A stretch of DNA of 64,000 nt from Actinophytocola xinjiangensis (GCF_001921215.1 NZ_MSIF01000009.1:62001-126000); one strand, 5' to 3'. Positions 1-11,777 are shown, counted from the first letter of the stretch. Notes: generated by a model from the sequence alone, not told the origin. Made by a program: numbers and translations.

Positions 1-1
1 G

Positions 2-925
2 GTGCTGATCGAGCCGATCGCCTCGATCGCGCTGTTCGCCGTGTGCCCGTTGATCTTCATGAGCCTGCGGCTGCCGGAGGCCATCGCCGTGATCGTCGTG
101 GCCAACCTGCTGCCCGCGATGCACGTGCTGATCACCGAGGGCCCCGGCCAGGTCCTGCCGGAGGTGGGGCCGAGCACGATGATCAGCCTGGTCCTGTCGG
201 TGGTGCTGGGCACCTGGGTCTACCGGGTGGTGATCGAGAGTGAGGAACGAGCGGAGTTGATCAAGGAGTTGGAGGCCAGCCGGGAGGAGGTCGCCCGGCT
301 CTCCCGCGAGGCCGGGGTCAGCGCCGAACGCACCCGCATCGCCGCCGAGATCCACGACACCCTCGCCCAGGGCTTCACCAGCCTGCTGACCCTGGTCCAG
401 GCCGCCGAGTCGGAACTGGACCGCGACGACACCGCCGGCCAGGACAAGGTCCGCCGCCACCTGCGGCTGGCCGCGCGCACCGCCCGGGAGAACCTCGGCG
501 AGGCCCGCGCGCTGGTCGCCGGCCTGATGCCCTCACCGCTGGGCACCGCCTCCCTGGAGGAGGCGATCCGCCGCCAGGTCGAACGGCTCACCGAGGAGAC
601 CGCCATCCGCACCGCCTTCCACGTCGACGGCGACCTCGCCGACCTGACCACCGGCCTGGAAGTGGTACTGCTGCGCGCGGTACAGGAGTCGCTGACCAAC
701 GTCCGCAAACACGCCAGCGCCTCCCAGGTCACCATCGACCTGCTGGTCGAGGCGTCGAACGCCACGCTGCTGGTCACCGACAACGGCCGAGGGTTCGACC
801 CGTCGGCGGCCGCCGACGGGTTCGGCCTGCGCGGCATGCGCACCCGCGCCGAGCAGGTCGGCGGGTCGCTGCGCGTCGACAGCGGCCCGGACGGGACGAC
901 ACTGACGGTGGAGGTGCCGCGATGA
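2..925 (+). CDS. NarL-family sensor histidine kinase, 5' truncated by window edge
   Basis: Membrane sensor kinase that would phosphorylate the response regulator encoded next. The 307 visible residues contain hydrophobic segments (about 8-22, 28-44, 58-75), a short coiled linker (about 79-103), a HisKA_3 dimerisation helix with the phospho-acceptor His at visible residue 118 (in EIHDTLAQ), and an HATPase_c domain with an N-box (QESLTNVRKHA), the DNGRGFD box and a final GLRGMRTRAEQ motif. The frame is open to base 2, so the true start and more membrane segments lie upstream. It overlaps the next gene by 4 nt (ATGA), so the pair is translationally coupled. The stimulus cannot be read from the sequence. 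Confidence 0.93.
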   Translation: MLIEPIASIALFAVCPLIFMSLRLPEAIAVIVVANLLPAMHVLITEGPGQVLPEVGPSTMISLVLSVVLGTWVYRVVIESEERAELIKELEASREEVARLSREAGVSAERTRIAAEIHDTLAQGFTSLLTLVQAAESELDRDDTAGQDKVRRHLRLAARTARENLGEARALVAGLMPSPLGTASLEEAIRRQVERLTEETAIRTAFHVDGDLADLTTGLEVVLLRAVQESLTNVRKHASASQVTIDLLVEASNATLLVTDNGRGFDPSAAADGFGLRGMRTRAEQVGGSLRVDSGPDGTTLTVEVPR

Positions 926-1548
926 TCAGGATCATGCTGGTCGACGACCACCCGGTGGTCCGCGAGGGCCTGCGCGGGATGCTGGAGTCCGAACCCGACC
1001 TGACCGTCGTCGGCGAGGCCGGCTCCGGGGAGGAGGCGGTCGCCCTGGCCAGGGCCGTCACCTCCGACGTCATCCTGATGGACCTGCGGATGCCCGGCCT
1101 GGACGGCGTCGGCGCGACCGCGCGGATCCTCGCCGAGTCCGACCGGGCCAGGGTGGTGGTGCTGACCACCTACGAGACCGACGCCGACATCCTGCGCGCG
1201 GTCGAGGCCGGCGCCGCCGGCTACCTGCTCAAGGACGCCTCCCGCGCGGAACTCGCCGGGGCGGTGCGGGCCGCCGCGCGCGGCGAGACGGTGCTCGCGC
1301 CGTCGGTGGCCGGGCGGCTGGTCCACCAGGTCCGCCGGCCAGCCCAACAGACCCTCTCGGCGCGGGAGGTGGAGGTACTGGCGCTGGTCGCGCGGGGGCT
1401 GACCAACGCCGACATCGGCCGTACGCTGCACATCAGCGAGGCCACGGTGAAGACCCACCTGCTGCGCACGTTCGGCAAGCTCGGCGTGTCCGACCGCACC
1501 GCCGCGGTGACCACGGCCATGGCCCAGGGCCTGCTGCGGAATCGTTAG
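922..1548 (+). CDS. NarL/LuxR-family response regulator
   Basis: Cytoplasmic DNA-binding partner of the preceding kinase, 208 aa, full length for the family. The receiver domain (about 1-118) has acidic residues at positions 8 and 9, phospho-acceptor D54, switch T82 and K104. A LuxR helix-turn-helix fills the C-terminus (about 145-205, LSAREVEVLALVARGLTNAD... with the VKTHL recognition helix). The ATG start overlaps the kinase stop by 4 nt. Target genes are unknown; the serine hydrolase 56 bp downstream is a candidate only by position. Confidence 0.95.
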   Translation: MIRIMLVDDHPVVREGLRGMLESEPDLTVVGEAGSGEEAVALARAVTSDVILMDLRMPGLDGVGATARILAESDRARVVVLTTYETDADILRAVEAGAAGYLLKDASRAELAGAVRAAARGETVLAPSVAGRLVHQVRRPAQQTLSAREVEVLALVARGLTNADIGRTLHISEATVKTHLLRTFGKLGVSDRTAAVTTAMAQGLLRNR

Positions 1549-1604
1549 CAGCGGTAATTGGTAATGGCCCGTGACCGATCCAGTCCCGGCCGCTTTCGGC
1601 CACA

Positions 1605-4284
<2,680 letters not shown>

Positions 4285-4285
<1 letters not shown>

Positions 4286-5121
4286 TGCAACACGTCTACA
4301 GCGGCAAGGTCCGCGAGATCTACGCCGACGGCGCGGACCTGCTGCTGGTGGCCTCGGATCGGGTGTCGGTGTACGACGTCGTACTGCCGACCCCGATCCC
4401 GGACAAGGGCGCGCTGTTGACGACGCTGTCGGTGTGGTGGTTCGACCGGCTCACCGACCTGGTGCCCAACCATCTGATCTCGGCCACGGACGTGCCGGCG
4501 GAGTTCGCCGGCCGGGCGATCCGCTGCCGTCGGCTGGCGATGGTGCCGTTCGAGTGCATCGTGCGCGGCTACCTCGCCGGCTCCGGCCTGGCCGAGTACC
4601 GGCGCACCGGCGCCGTGTCGGGGGTGGAGCTGCCCGACGGCCTGGTCGAGGGCAGCCGCCTCCCGGAGCCGATCTTCACGCCGACGACGAAGGTGTCCGA
4701 CGGCGGCCACGACGAGCCGGCCACGTTCACCGACGTGATCGACGCCGTCGGCGTCGAGGTCGCCACCCAGTTGCGTGAACGTTCCCTGGAGATCTACGGG
4801 CGCGGCGTCGAGCGCGCGGCGGCGAAGGGCATCATCGTCGCCGACACGAAACTCGAGTTCGGCTTGACCGAGGAGGGCGTGGTCACCCTCGCCGACGAGG
4901 TCCTGACCCCCGACTCGTCCCGTTTCTGGCCGGCCGAGGAATGGCAGCCGGGGCGGCCCCAACATGCCTTCGACAAGCAGTTCGTCCGCGACTGGGCGGC
5001 CTCGACCGGCTGGAACAAACAGCCGCCGGCCCCGGAATTACCGGACGAGATCGTGATGTTGACCAGGGCCCGCTACATCGACGCCTACGAGAAGATCACG
5101 GATTCGGTCTGGCGCTCTTGA
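4285..5121 (+). CDS. purC: SAICAR synthetase (phosphoribosylaminoimidazole-succinocarboxamide synthase)
   Basis: Purine biosynthesis ATP-grasp-like enzyme joining aspartate to CAIR. The 278-aa protein shows the family hallmarks from its first residues: YSGKVREIY (nucleotide-binding beta-turn), ASDRVSVYD, the VRGYLAGSG loop, the TPTTK segment and DTKLEFG near residues 190-195. The frame extends upstream through serC, but the GTG overlapping the serC stop places the conserved YSGKVRE at residue 4. The one-base overlap and lack of an intervening promoter indicate co-transcription and probable reinitiation. This links serine/one-carbon supply with purine synthesis; in M. tuberculosis purC is elsewhere. 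Confidence 0.97.
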
Positions 5122-5245
5122 CAGGAAGTCCGGCAAGATCGGATCCGGACCGATGGCACGGTACTCGGCGCGCCTAGCCCGTCAAGGCGACCCGCCGAAC
5201 TAACGTGGCAACTGGCGAGGTGAAGTCTGTTCCAGGGAGGCCGCG

Positions 5246-7438
5246 ATGCGTTCGCTGCGGGTCGTCGGGCTCGGAGAGGACGGCAAGATCGTCATCTGCG
5301 AGGACCCGGCGCGTGGCGAGCGCTTCCAGATTCCCGCGGATGAGCGGTTGCGTGCGGCAGCCCGAGGAGACATCACCCGACTCGGCCAGATCGCCATTGA
5401 GCTGGAGAGCCAGATGCGTCCTCGTGAGATCCAGTCCCGCATTCGTGCGGGAGAGTCCGTTGAGCAGGTCGCGGCAGCGGCCGGTGTACCCCCGAGCCGC
5501 GTGGAGCGGTTCGCCTACCCGGTACTGCTGGAGCGATCGCGTACGGCGGAGCTAGCCCAGCGCGCCCACCCGATCCGCGAGGACGGCCCGGACGTGCAGG
5601 AACTGGGCGAGGTGGTCGCGCAGGCCTTCACCGCACGAGGCCAGGACTACACCGCGGCCGTCTGGGACTCGTGGAAGGGCGAGGACGGCAAGTGGGTGAT
5701 CCAGCTGACCTGGACCGCCGGCCGGTCGCAGAACCGTGCGCACTGGTCGTTCCACCCGGGTGCCCACGGCGGCACGGTGACGTCGCTGGACGATCACGCC
5801 GTTGACCTGCTGGACCCGAACCCGAACCGCCAGCTGCGCACCGTCCGCCCGGTGACCGAGCTGGCGGCCCAGGCCCTCCAGGTCGACCGCCCGCCGCTGG
5901 AGCCGGTCGAACGCCGCCAGGTGGTGGGCGGCGGTGAGCCGCCCCTGCGCGAGGTGGAGGACACCACCTCCCACGCCGAGGACCTCCCCGAGGACCCGCA
6001 AGCTGGTCTGACCGAGGCTCCGGAGCCGTTCAAGCCCAGCCCAACGCCCCGGCCGGCGCGCACCGCCCAGCCGACGGCCTCCCACTCCCTGGCGACCGAG
6101 CCCCCGGCGGCCCAGCCACCTGCCCAACCGGCACCGGCGACCCAGCCCCCGGCCGCGACCCAGCAGCCCTTCGCCGACCCCGTGGCTCCCCAGCCACCGG
6201 CCGCTGCCCAGCCGCCTGCTGCCCAGCCGCCGGCCGTCGCGCCGGTCGCTGCCCAGCCGCAGGCGGTCGAGTCAGCGGCGGCCATCGAGCCAACCGCCCA
6301 GCCGCCGGCCAACGCGCCGACCACAGGCCACCCGGCCCCCGACGGCTCACCCGCAGGTCAGCCCCAAGCTGACGGCACGACCGCAGGCCAACCAGCGGTC
6401 AACGGCACGACCGCAGACCAGCCCCAGGCCGACGGCACGACCACGGGCCAGCCTCAGGCCGACGGCTCGGCAGCGGGTCAGCCGGCGGTCAACGGCACGG
6501 CCACGGGCCAGCCCCAGGCCGACGGCACGACCGCAGGTCAGCCTCAGGCCGACGGCACGACCGCAGGTCAGCCTCAGGCCGACGGCTCGGCAGCGGGTCA
6601 GCCGGCGGTCAACGGCACGGCCACGGGCCAGCCCCAGGCCGACGGCACGACCGCAGGTCAGCCTCAGGCCGACGGCACGACCGCAGGTCAGCCTCAGGCC
6701 GACGGCTCGGCAGCGGGTCAGCCGGCGGTCAACGGCACGGCCACGGGCCAGCCCCAGGCCGACGGCACGACCACGGGCCAGCCTCAGGCCGACGGCTCGG
6801 CAGCAGGTCAGCCGGCGGTCAACGGTTCGGCTGCGGCGGAGTCGGCGGTCGAGGGGACAGCCGCCGACCAGCCCCAGACCAGCCAGCCGACCGCTCCCCA
6901 GCAGCCGGCCAGCGCTCCAGCGGCACCCCAGCAGCCGGCCACCGAGCCAACGTCGAACCAGGCACCGGCCGACCCACCCGCTGGCCAGCAGGCTGCCGGC
7001 CAGCCGGCCGCACAGCTGCCCACCACGGAATCGGCCACGCCCGAGCAGCCGGCCGCGGCCCAACAGCCATCCGGCGACGCCGCAGGCCAGCCGGCCGCGA
7101 CCCCGCCGGCGCCAGCCGCCAGCCAGCCCCCGGCAACGGAATCCGCGCCAGCCGCGACCACCGAGCCGGCAGGCCAGCCCGCGGCGAGCACACCACCAGC
7201 AATCCCCGAACCGCCGGCCGACCAGCCCGCCGCCAGCACCAAGCCAGCGGCCCAGGAAGCCCCGGCCGAGGACGCCAAGAAGCCAGCGGCCACGACTCCC
7301 GATCCGGCCCCGGAGCCCGAGCCGGCCCCGGCCGCCGCCGAGCCCAAGCCAGCCCCCAAGCCCCGCAAGGGCAAGAAGGGCCGCCCCATCGTCCCGTCCT
7401 GGGAGGATGTCCTGTTGGGCACACGCTCCAACCGCTGA
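5246..7438 (+). CDS. sepH: Septation protein SepH with a very long repeat linker
   Basis: Actinobacterial divisome protein that promotes FtsZ assembly (established for Streptomyces and mycobacterial SepH). The N-terminal DUF3071 domain (about 1-180, MRSLRVVGLGEDGKIVI...) includes a helix-turn-helix-like segment (IRAGESVEQVAAAAGVPPSRV, about 66-86), and the short conserved C-terminal patch RPIVPSWEDVLLGTR closes the protein. Between them lie about 470 residues rich in Ala, Pro, Gln, Thr and Gly, holding a 16-copy decapeptide repeat. At 730 aa it is about two to three times the usual length (M. tuberculosis homologue about 250 aa). The ATG follows AGGGAGG. A strong terminator follows immediately. 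Confidence 0.92.
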   Translation: MRSLRVVGLGEDGKIVICEDPARGERFQIPADERLRAAARGDITRLGQIAIELESQMRPREIQSRIRAGESVEQVAAAAGVPPSRVERFAYPVLLERSRTAELAQRAHPIREDGPDVQELGEVVAQAFTARGQDYTAAVWDSWKGEDGKWVIQLTWTAGRSQNRAHWSFHPGAHGGTVTSLDDHAVDLLDPNPNRQLRTVRPVTELAAQALQVDRPPLEPVERRQVVGGGEPPLREVEDTTSHAEDLPEDPQAGLTEAPEPFKPSPTPRPARTAQPTASHSLATEPPAAQPPAQPAPATQPPAATQQPFADPVAPQPPAAAQPPAAQPPAVAPVAAQPQAVESAAAIEPTAQPPANAPTTGHPAPDGSPAGQPQADGTTAGQPAVNGTTADQPQADGTTTGQPQADGSAAGQPAVNGTATGQPQADGTTAGQPQADGTTAGQPQADGSAAGQPAVNGTATGQPQADGTTAGQPQADGTTAGQPQADGSAAGQPAVNGTATGQPQADGTTTGQPQADGSAAGQPAVNGSAAAESAVEGTAADQPQTSQPTAPQQPASAPAAPQQPATEPTSNQAPADPPAGQQAAGQPAAQLPTTESATPEQPAAAQQPSGDAAGQPAATPPAPAASQPPATESAPAATTEPAGQPAASTPPAIPEPPADQPAASTKPAAQEAPAEDAKKPAATTPDPAPEPEPAPAAAEPKPAPKPRKGKKGRPIVPSWEDVLLGTRSNR
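6356..6835 (+). repeat. Nested 30-bp/120-bp tandem repeat inside sepH
   Basis: Sixteen 30-bp units each encode a decapeptide of the type GQPQADGTTA, GQPQADGSAA or GQPAVNGTAT (SepH residues 371-530). They are organised as a higher-order 120-bp period: bases 6481-6600 and 6601-6720 are identical, and the next copy is identical for its first 50 bases. Two degenerate units follow. The period is a multiple of three, so unit gain or loss keeps the frame. Copy number is likely variable and may be mis-assembled. Confidence 0.95.
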
Positions 7439-7453
7439 CCGCAGTCACCCCAC

Positions 7454-7482
7454 GGGGCTACCTCCCACCAGGAGGTAGCCCC
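7454..7482 (+). terminator. Hairpin terminator after sepH
   Basis: A perfect 12-bp stem (7454-7465 with 7471-7482, GGGGCTACCTCC) with loop CACCA, 16 nt after the sepH stop. It is followed by GTTCTGCT rather than a long T tract, which is usual for intrinsic terminators in high-GC actinomycetes. Confidence 0.8.
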
Positions 7483-7739
7483 GTTCTGCTGCCCGAGCCA
7501 CCTTCCTCACCTGCCCAACCCACCTGGGAATCCCGCACGCGTCCTCGCCCAAGACACCCGCCAGCAGGAATCCCACACACCCTCACCTCACATCCCGCGC
7601 GCCGCCTCGCCTCACACCCGCCAACCGATCCCCCACACCCACCACGTCGTGTGCGAACGCGAATCCCTCAAGCCGACCGCATCCGCACCGGCCCAGGGGG
7701 ACCCCTCACTCAACACTACAAGCTGGCACCGACAGAAAA
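7483..7739. other. Non-coding, cytosine-rich spacer
   Basis: About 257 bp of C-rich, G-poor sequence on the plus strand (repeated CCCACA, CCTCACC and CCCGC words) between the sepH terminator and the next small gene. Short open frames exist but none has coding-like composition. No RNA gene or promoter was recognised. Confidence 0.6.
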
Positions 7740-7985
7740 TCAGACGCGCGGGACGGTGGGGACGGTGTCGAGCAGGTGCGGGTCCCAGCCCTCCCGGTCG
7801 CACCAGTCCTCCGCGTCCTCGCGGGTCAACCAGCTGGTCCCCGGGGGTCGTTGTGCGCGCAACCGGGTCCAGCCGTCGGGGGCCAGCACGTACAGCTGTC
7901 CCTCCCGCAGGGCCAGCAGCCGTCCCTCGGGGAAGGCCATGGTCGACTCGGTTCGCAGGAAACGCACGGGCTCCGGTCGCGTCAT
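7740..7985 (-). CDS. Small hypothetical protein (81 aa)
   Basis: Unrecognised small protein, start ATG at 7985 (MTRPEPVRFLRTESTMAFPEG...). It contains a beta-strand-like stretch (RLLALREGQLYVLAPDGWTRL) followed by a short charged helix (TREDAEDWCDREGW), suggesting a compact soluble domain. The opposite-strand frames are longer but look like shadows. It is transcribed away from the ABC exporter, with a 157-bp divergent spacer containing a dyad. No clear Shine-Dalgarno is present. Confidence 0.5.
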   Translation of the reverse strand: MTRPEPVRFLRTESTMAFPEGRLLALREGQLYVLAPDGWTRLRAQRPPGTSWLTREDAEDWCDREGWDPHLLDTVPTVPRV

Positions 7986-8005
7986 GCGCCCATGATCCCG
8001 CGACC

Positions 8006-8036
8006 TTGACCTCCATCGCACTGGAGGTCGCACGCT
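8006..8036 (+). promoter_or_regulatory. Possible MerR-type promoter with dyad in the spacer
   Basis: TTGACC (8006-8011) resembles a -35 box. A perfect 8-bp inverted repeat, GACCTCCA (8008-8015) and TGGAGGTC (8022-8029), overlaps it and fills the spacer, and CACGCT (8031-8036) sits 19 bp downstream as a weak -10. A 19-bp spacer with a centred dyad is the signature of MerR/SoxR-class promoters. It lies 107-137 bp upstream of the ABC exporter start. No MerR gene is in the window, so this is inference from layout. Confidence 0.4.
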
Positions 8037-8142
8037 GTGAGGCAGACACAGCGGGCAGACGCCACCACGGCGGACACCGGAAAAGCAGATGCCGGCCGAG
8101 GCACCCATCACCTACCGTCGATGGGCAACTCGTGGGGAGAAC

Positions 8143-9930
8143 ATGACCGAACCGAAGGACGAGCCTGCGCGCGGCCAGAACCTGGCCGCTCTCCGCAGGC
8201 TTTCCCCGTACCTCAAACCCGTTCGCTGGCGCATGATCGGCTCGGCCACCGCCGTGCTCGGTTCCATGGTCTGCGGGCTGCTGATTCCCCTGGTCCTCCA
8301 ACGAATTCTCGACGGGCCGGTCGCCAGCGGCGACACCTCGGCCCTCACCTGGCCGATCATCCTGGCCGTCGTGCTCGGTGCGACCGAGGCGTTGCTGTTC
8401 TTCACCCGGCGGCGCCTGATCTCCGGTCCGAGCACCCGCGTCGAGGCCGAGCTGCGCGAGGACCTCTACCGCCACCTGCAGCGCCTGCCGATCAGTTTCC
8501 ACGACCGCTGGCAGTCGGGGCAGTTGCTCTCGCGCGCGGTGTCGGACCTGTCGACGCTGCGCCGGTTCATCGCGTTCGCCGCCATCTTCCTGGTGGTGAA
8601 CAGCCTGATCCTGGTGCTGGGGCTGGGGGTGCTGTTCGTCCTGGACCCGGTGCTCGGCGCGATCTCGACGGTGTGCGCGCTGCCGCTGATCCTCATCTCG
8701 ACGCTCTACGAGTCCAAGTACTCGGTGTTGGCCCGCCGCGCGCAGGACCAGACCGGCGACCTGGCGACGACCGTCGAGGAGTCCGTGCTCGGCATCCGCG
8801 TGCTCAAGGCGTTCGGCCGGGGCCCGCACCTGGCGGCGACGTTCGCCAGGCAGGCCAGGGCGCTGCGGCACACCGAGCTGCGCAAGGTGCACGTGATGGG
8901 CCTGCTGTGGGCGGCGATCATCATCCTGCCGGAGCTGGCGATCGGCGGGCTGCTGCTCTACGGCACGTTCGGCATCACCAACGGCACGATGACGCTGGGC
9001 ACCCTGGTCGCCGCGGTCGCGGTCGCCACCTATCTGCGGTGGCCGACCGACTCGATCGGCTGGCTGCTGGCCGAGTCGAACCAGGCGGCGACCGCCGCGA
9101 TCCGCTACTGGGAGGTGCGTGACGCGCCGGTCACGATCACCGGGCCGACGCGGCCGCGTGAGCTGCCCGACGAGGTCACCGGGCACCTGCGGTTCGAGGA
9201 CGTGCGCTTCGCCTACCCCGGCGCCGACACCGACGTCCTGCGCGGCGTCACCCTCGACGTCCGTCCGGGTGAGACGGTCGCGCTGGTCGGGGCGACCGGC
9301 TCGGGCAAGACGACGCTGACGGCGCTGGTCGGGCGGCTGGCCGACGTCACCGGCGGCCGGGTCACGATCGACGGCGTCGACGTTCGTGACGTCGACCTGA
9401 CGCGGCTGCGCACGGTGGTGGCGACCGCGTTCGAGGAGCCGGTGCTGTTCTCGGCGAGCGTGCGGGAGAACATCGCGTTGGGCGGCACGGACGCGACCGA
9501 GCAGGACGTGCGGCAGGCGCTGCGCGTCGCGTCGGCCGACGAGTTCGTCGACACGTTGCCGTGGGGGTTGGACACGCGCATCGGTGAGCAGGGCCTGTCG
9601 CTGTCGGGTGGGCAGCGCCAGCGGTTGGCGTTGGCCCGTGCGGTCGTTGGCCGCCCGTCGGTGCTGGTGCTCGACGATCCGCTCTCGGCGCTGGACGTGC
9701 ACACCGAGGCCGAGGTGGAGCACGCGCTGCGCAGCGTGCTGGCCGACGTCACGGCGTTGGTGGTGGCGCACCGGCCGAGCACCGTGCAGCTGGCCGACCG
9801 GGTCGCGCTGTTGGTCGACGGTCGGATCACGGCGGTGGGCACGCACTCGGACCTGTTGGCCGACAACGAGGAGTACCGCGCCCTTCTGTCCTCATTGGAC
9901 GACGAACTGCGTGGCGAGGAGGTCGCGTGA
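8143..9930 (+). CDS. ABC exporter half-transporter A (TMD-NBD), degenerate catalytic site
   Basis: Membrane exporter subunit of 595 aa: six-helix transmembrane domain (about 30-325) then a nucleotide-binding domain (about 345-590). Walker A is GATGSGKT (383-390), the signature is canonical LSGGQ (487-491), and the switch His is H543. Two positions are non-canonical: the residue after the Walker B Asp is Asp, not the catalytic Glu (LDDPLSALD, D512), and the Q-loop Gln is replaced by Glu (FEEPVLF). This is the pattern of the non-hydrolysing half of heterodimeric exporters. The chosen ATG is preceded by GGGGAGA. It overlaps the partner gene by 4 nt. Substrate unknown. Confidence 0.92.
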   Translation: MTEPKDEPARGQNLAALRRLSPYLKPVRWRMIGSATAVLGSMVCGLLIPLVLQRILDGPVASGDTSALTWPIILAVVLGATEALLFFTRRRLISGPSTRVEAELREDLYRHLQRLPISFHDRWQSGQLLSRAVSDLSTLRRFIAFAAIFLVVNSLILVLGLGVLFVLDPVLGAISTVCALPLILISTLYESKYSVLARRAQDQTGDLATTVEESVLGIRVLKAFGRGPHLAATFARQARALRHTELRKVHVMGLLWAAIIILPELAIGGLLLYGTFGITNGTMTLGTLVAAVAVATYLRWPTDSIGWLLAESNQAATAAIRYWEVRDAPVTITGPTRPRELPDEVTGHLRFEDVRFAYPGADTDVLRGVTLDVRPGETVALVGATGSGKTTLTALVGRLADVTGGRVTIDGVDVRDVDLTRLRTVVATAFEEPVLFSASVRENIALGGTDATEQDVRQALRVASADEFVDTLPWGLDTRIGEQGLSLSGGQRQRLALARAVVGRPSVLVLDDPLSALDVHTEAEVEHALRSVLADVTALVVAHRPSTVQLADRVALLVDGRITAVGTHSDLLADNEEYRALLSSLDDELRGEEVA

Positions 9931-11777
9931 GTACCACGGACACGACCGCCCCCGAGGAGCGGTGGCGCGGCGTCGCGGCCGAGGACGTCGACGACGTCGA
10001 CGCGGCGGTGGGCGCGCGGCTGCACGAACGCTCCCGCGTGCTGCTGTCCTCGCTGGTGCGCCCTCGGCTCGGCGCGGGGTTGTTGGCGTTGGCGTTGGTG
10101 ATCGCGGAGAACGTGCTGACCCTGGTCGGCCCGCTGGTCATCGCGATCGCCATCGACTCCGGTATCCCGAGTGCCGTCGACGGCGACACGACCGTGCTGG
10201 CCTGGTGCGTCGGCGGCTATCTGGCGTCGGGCCTCGGCTCGGCGGCGCTGCGGTTCGCGTTCCTCAAGGTGTCCGGCCGTTTCGGCCAGGACATCCTGCT
10301 TGACCTGCGGCAACGCATCTTCACCCACGCCCAGCGGCTGTCGATCTCGTTCCACGAGAAGTACACGTCCGGCAAGGTGATCTCCCGGCTGACCAGTGAC
10401 GTCGACTCCCTGCACGATCTGCTGGAGGACGGCCTGGACGGTCTGCTGACCGCGTTGTTCTCGGTGGTGGGCATCGCCGTGATGCTGCTGGTCCTTGACC
10501 TGCCGATGGGTCTGATGATCCTGGCCGGTCTGATCCCGGTGCTGGCGGTGACCCGCTGGTTCTACCGGCGTTCCCGCCTGGCCTACCGCAACACGCGGGG
10601 CGCCATCGCCACCATCATCGTCCAGTTCGTCGAGACGATGAACGGAATGCGCGCGGTCCAGGCGTTCCGCCGCGAGCCGCGCAACGACACGATTCTGGCC
10701 ACGCTCAACGACCGTTTCCGCGGGGCGAACAAAACCGCCCTGGACGTCATGGCCACCTACACGATGACGGTGCGTCTGGTCGGAAACCTGTCCCTGGCCC
10801 TGGTGCTGGGAATCGGCGCGGTCAGGGTCATCGGCGGCGACCTGGAACTGGGTGTGCTCACCGCGTTCACCCTGTATCTGCGCCGTTTCTACGACCCGCT
10901 GGACGAGCTGGCGATGTTCGCGAACTCGTACACGTCGGCGATCGCCGCCCTGGAGAAGATCTCCGGCCTCCTGGAGGAGAACCCGACGGTGGTCGACCCG
11001 GGTTCTCCCCAGGCGCTCCCCCCGGTCGAATCCGGCAGGGCGGTCACGTTCTCCCAGGTGGAGTTCCGCTACGCCGACGACAGCCCGGTGGTGCTGCCCA
11101 CGTTCGACCTGACGATTCCCGCTGGCCAGACCGTGGCCCTGGTCGGCGCGACCGGTGCCGGAAAATCGACCATAGCCAAGCTGGTGGCCCGCTTCTACGA
11201 CCCGTCGGCCGGCGAAGTGGCCCTGTCCGGCGTCGATCTGAGACAGGTCGCCGACGAGGAGCTGCGCCGCAACGTGGTGACCGTGACCCAGGAGAACTTC
11301 CTGTTCGCCGGCTCGGTCGCCGACAACATCGCCCTGGGCCGCCCCGGCGCCACCCGCCCCGAGATCGAGGCGGCCGCGGCAGCCGTGGGAGCCGACGAGT
11401 TCGTCCTGGGTCTGCCCGACGGCTTCGACACCGACGTCAGCAAACGCGGCGGTCGCCTGTCGGCTGGCCAACGGCAGTTGGTGGCGTTCGCCAGGGCTTT
11501 CCTGGCCGGCCCGTCGGTGCTTGTTCTCGACGAGGCGACCTCAAGCCTCGACGTGCCAACCGAACGAGCCGTCCAACGCGCCCTGGAATCGGTTCTGGCG
11601 CAACGCACGGCACTGATCATCGCCCACCGCCTGTCCACCGTCCTGATCGCCGACCGGGTCCTGGTGGTGGAAGGCGGCCGGATCGTCGAGGACGGTTCCC
11701 CCGCCGATCTGATCGCCCACCCGTCCGGTGGCCGCTTCGCCGCCCTGCACCAGACCTGGCTCGAGTCCCTCGCCTGA
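9927..11777 (+). CDS. ABC exporter half-transporter B (TMD-NBD), catalytic half
   Basis: Partner of the preceding subunit, 616 aa, GTG start in a 4-nt overlap (GTGA). The N-terminal 40 residues are acidic and cytosolic (VAAEDVDDVDAAVGARLHERSRVLL), followed by the membrane domain (about 45-345) and the NBD (about 372-610). Walker A GATGAGKS (407-414), Q-loop Q455, Walker B LVLDEATS with catalytic E536, and H567 are all intact, but its signature is LSAGQ (511-515) rather than LSGGQ. In a heterodimer its altered signature would face the degenerate Walker site of subunit A, giving one active and one inactive ATP site. Likely drug or lipid efflux; substrate unproven. Confidence 0.93.
   Translation: MSTTDTTAPEERWRGVAAEDVDDVDAAVGARLHERSRVLLSSLVRPRLGAGLLALALVIAENVLTLVGPLVIAIAIDSGIPSAVDGDTTVLAWCVGGYLASGLGSAALRFAFLKVSGRFGQDILLDLRQRIFTHAQRLSISFHEKYTSGKVISRLTSDVDSLHDLLEDGLDGLLTALFSVVGIAVMLLVLDLPMGLMILAGLIPVLAVTRWFYRRSRLAYRNTRGAIATIIVQFVETMNGMRAVQAFRREPRNDTILATLNDRFRGANKTALDVMATYTMTVRLVGNLSLALVLGIGAVRVIGGDLELGVLTAFTLYLRRFYDPLDELAMFANSYTSAIAALEKISGLLEENPTVVDPGSPQALPPVESGRAVTFSQVEFRYADDSPVVLPTFDLTIPAGQTVALVGATGAGKSTIAKLVARFYDPSAGEVALSGVDLRQVADEELRRNVVTVTQENFLFAGSVADNIALGRPGATRPEIEAAAAAVGADEFVLGLPDGFDTDVSKRGGRLSAGQRQLVAFARAFLAGPSVLVLDEATSSLDVPTERAVQRALESVLAQRTALIIAHRLSTVLIADRVLVVEGGRIVEDGSPADLIAHPSGGRFAALHQTWLESLA

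Noticed and set aside
6356-6835. CRISPR array
   Set aside because: Repeats have no unique spacers, lie in a long coding frame and translate to a decapeptide, so this is a protein repeat.
7612-9846. A 744-codon minus-strand frame opposite the ABC exporter
   Set aside because: Low-complexity His/Gln/Arg composition typical of an antisense shadow; the plus-strand protein has full ABC motifs.
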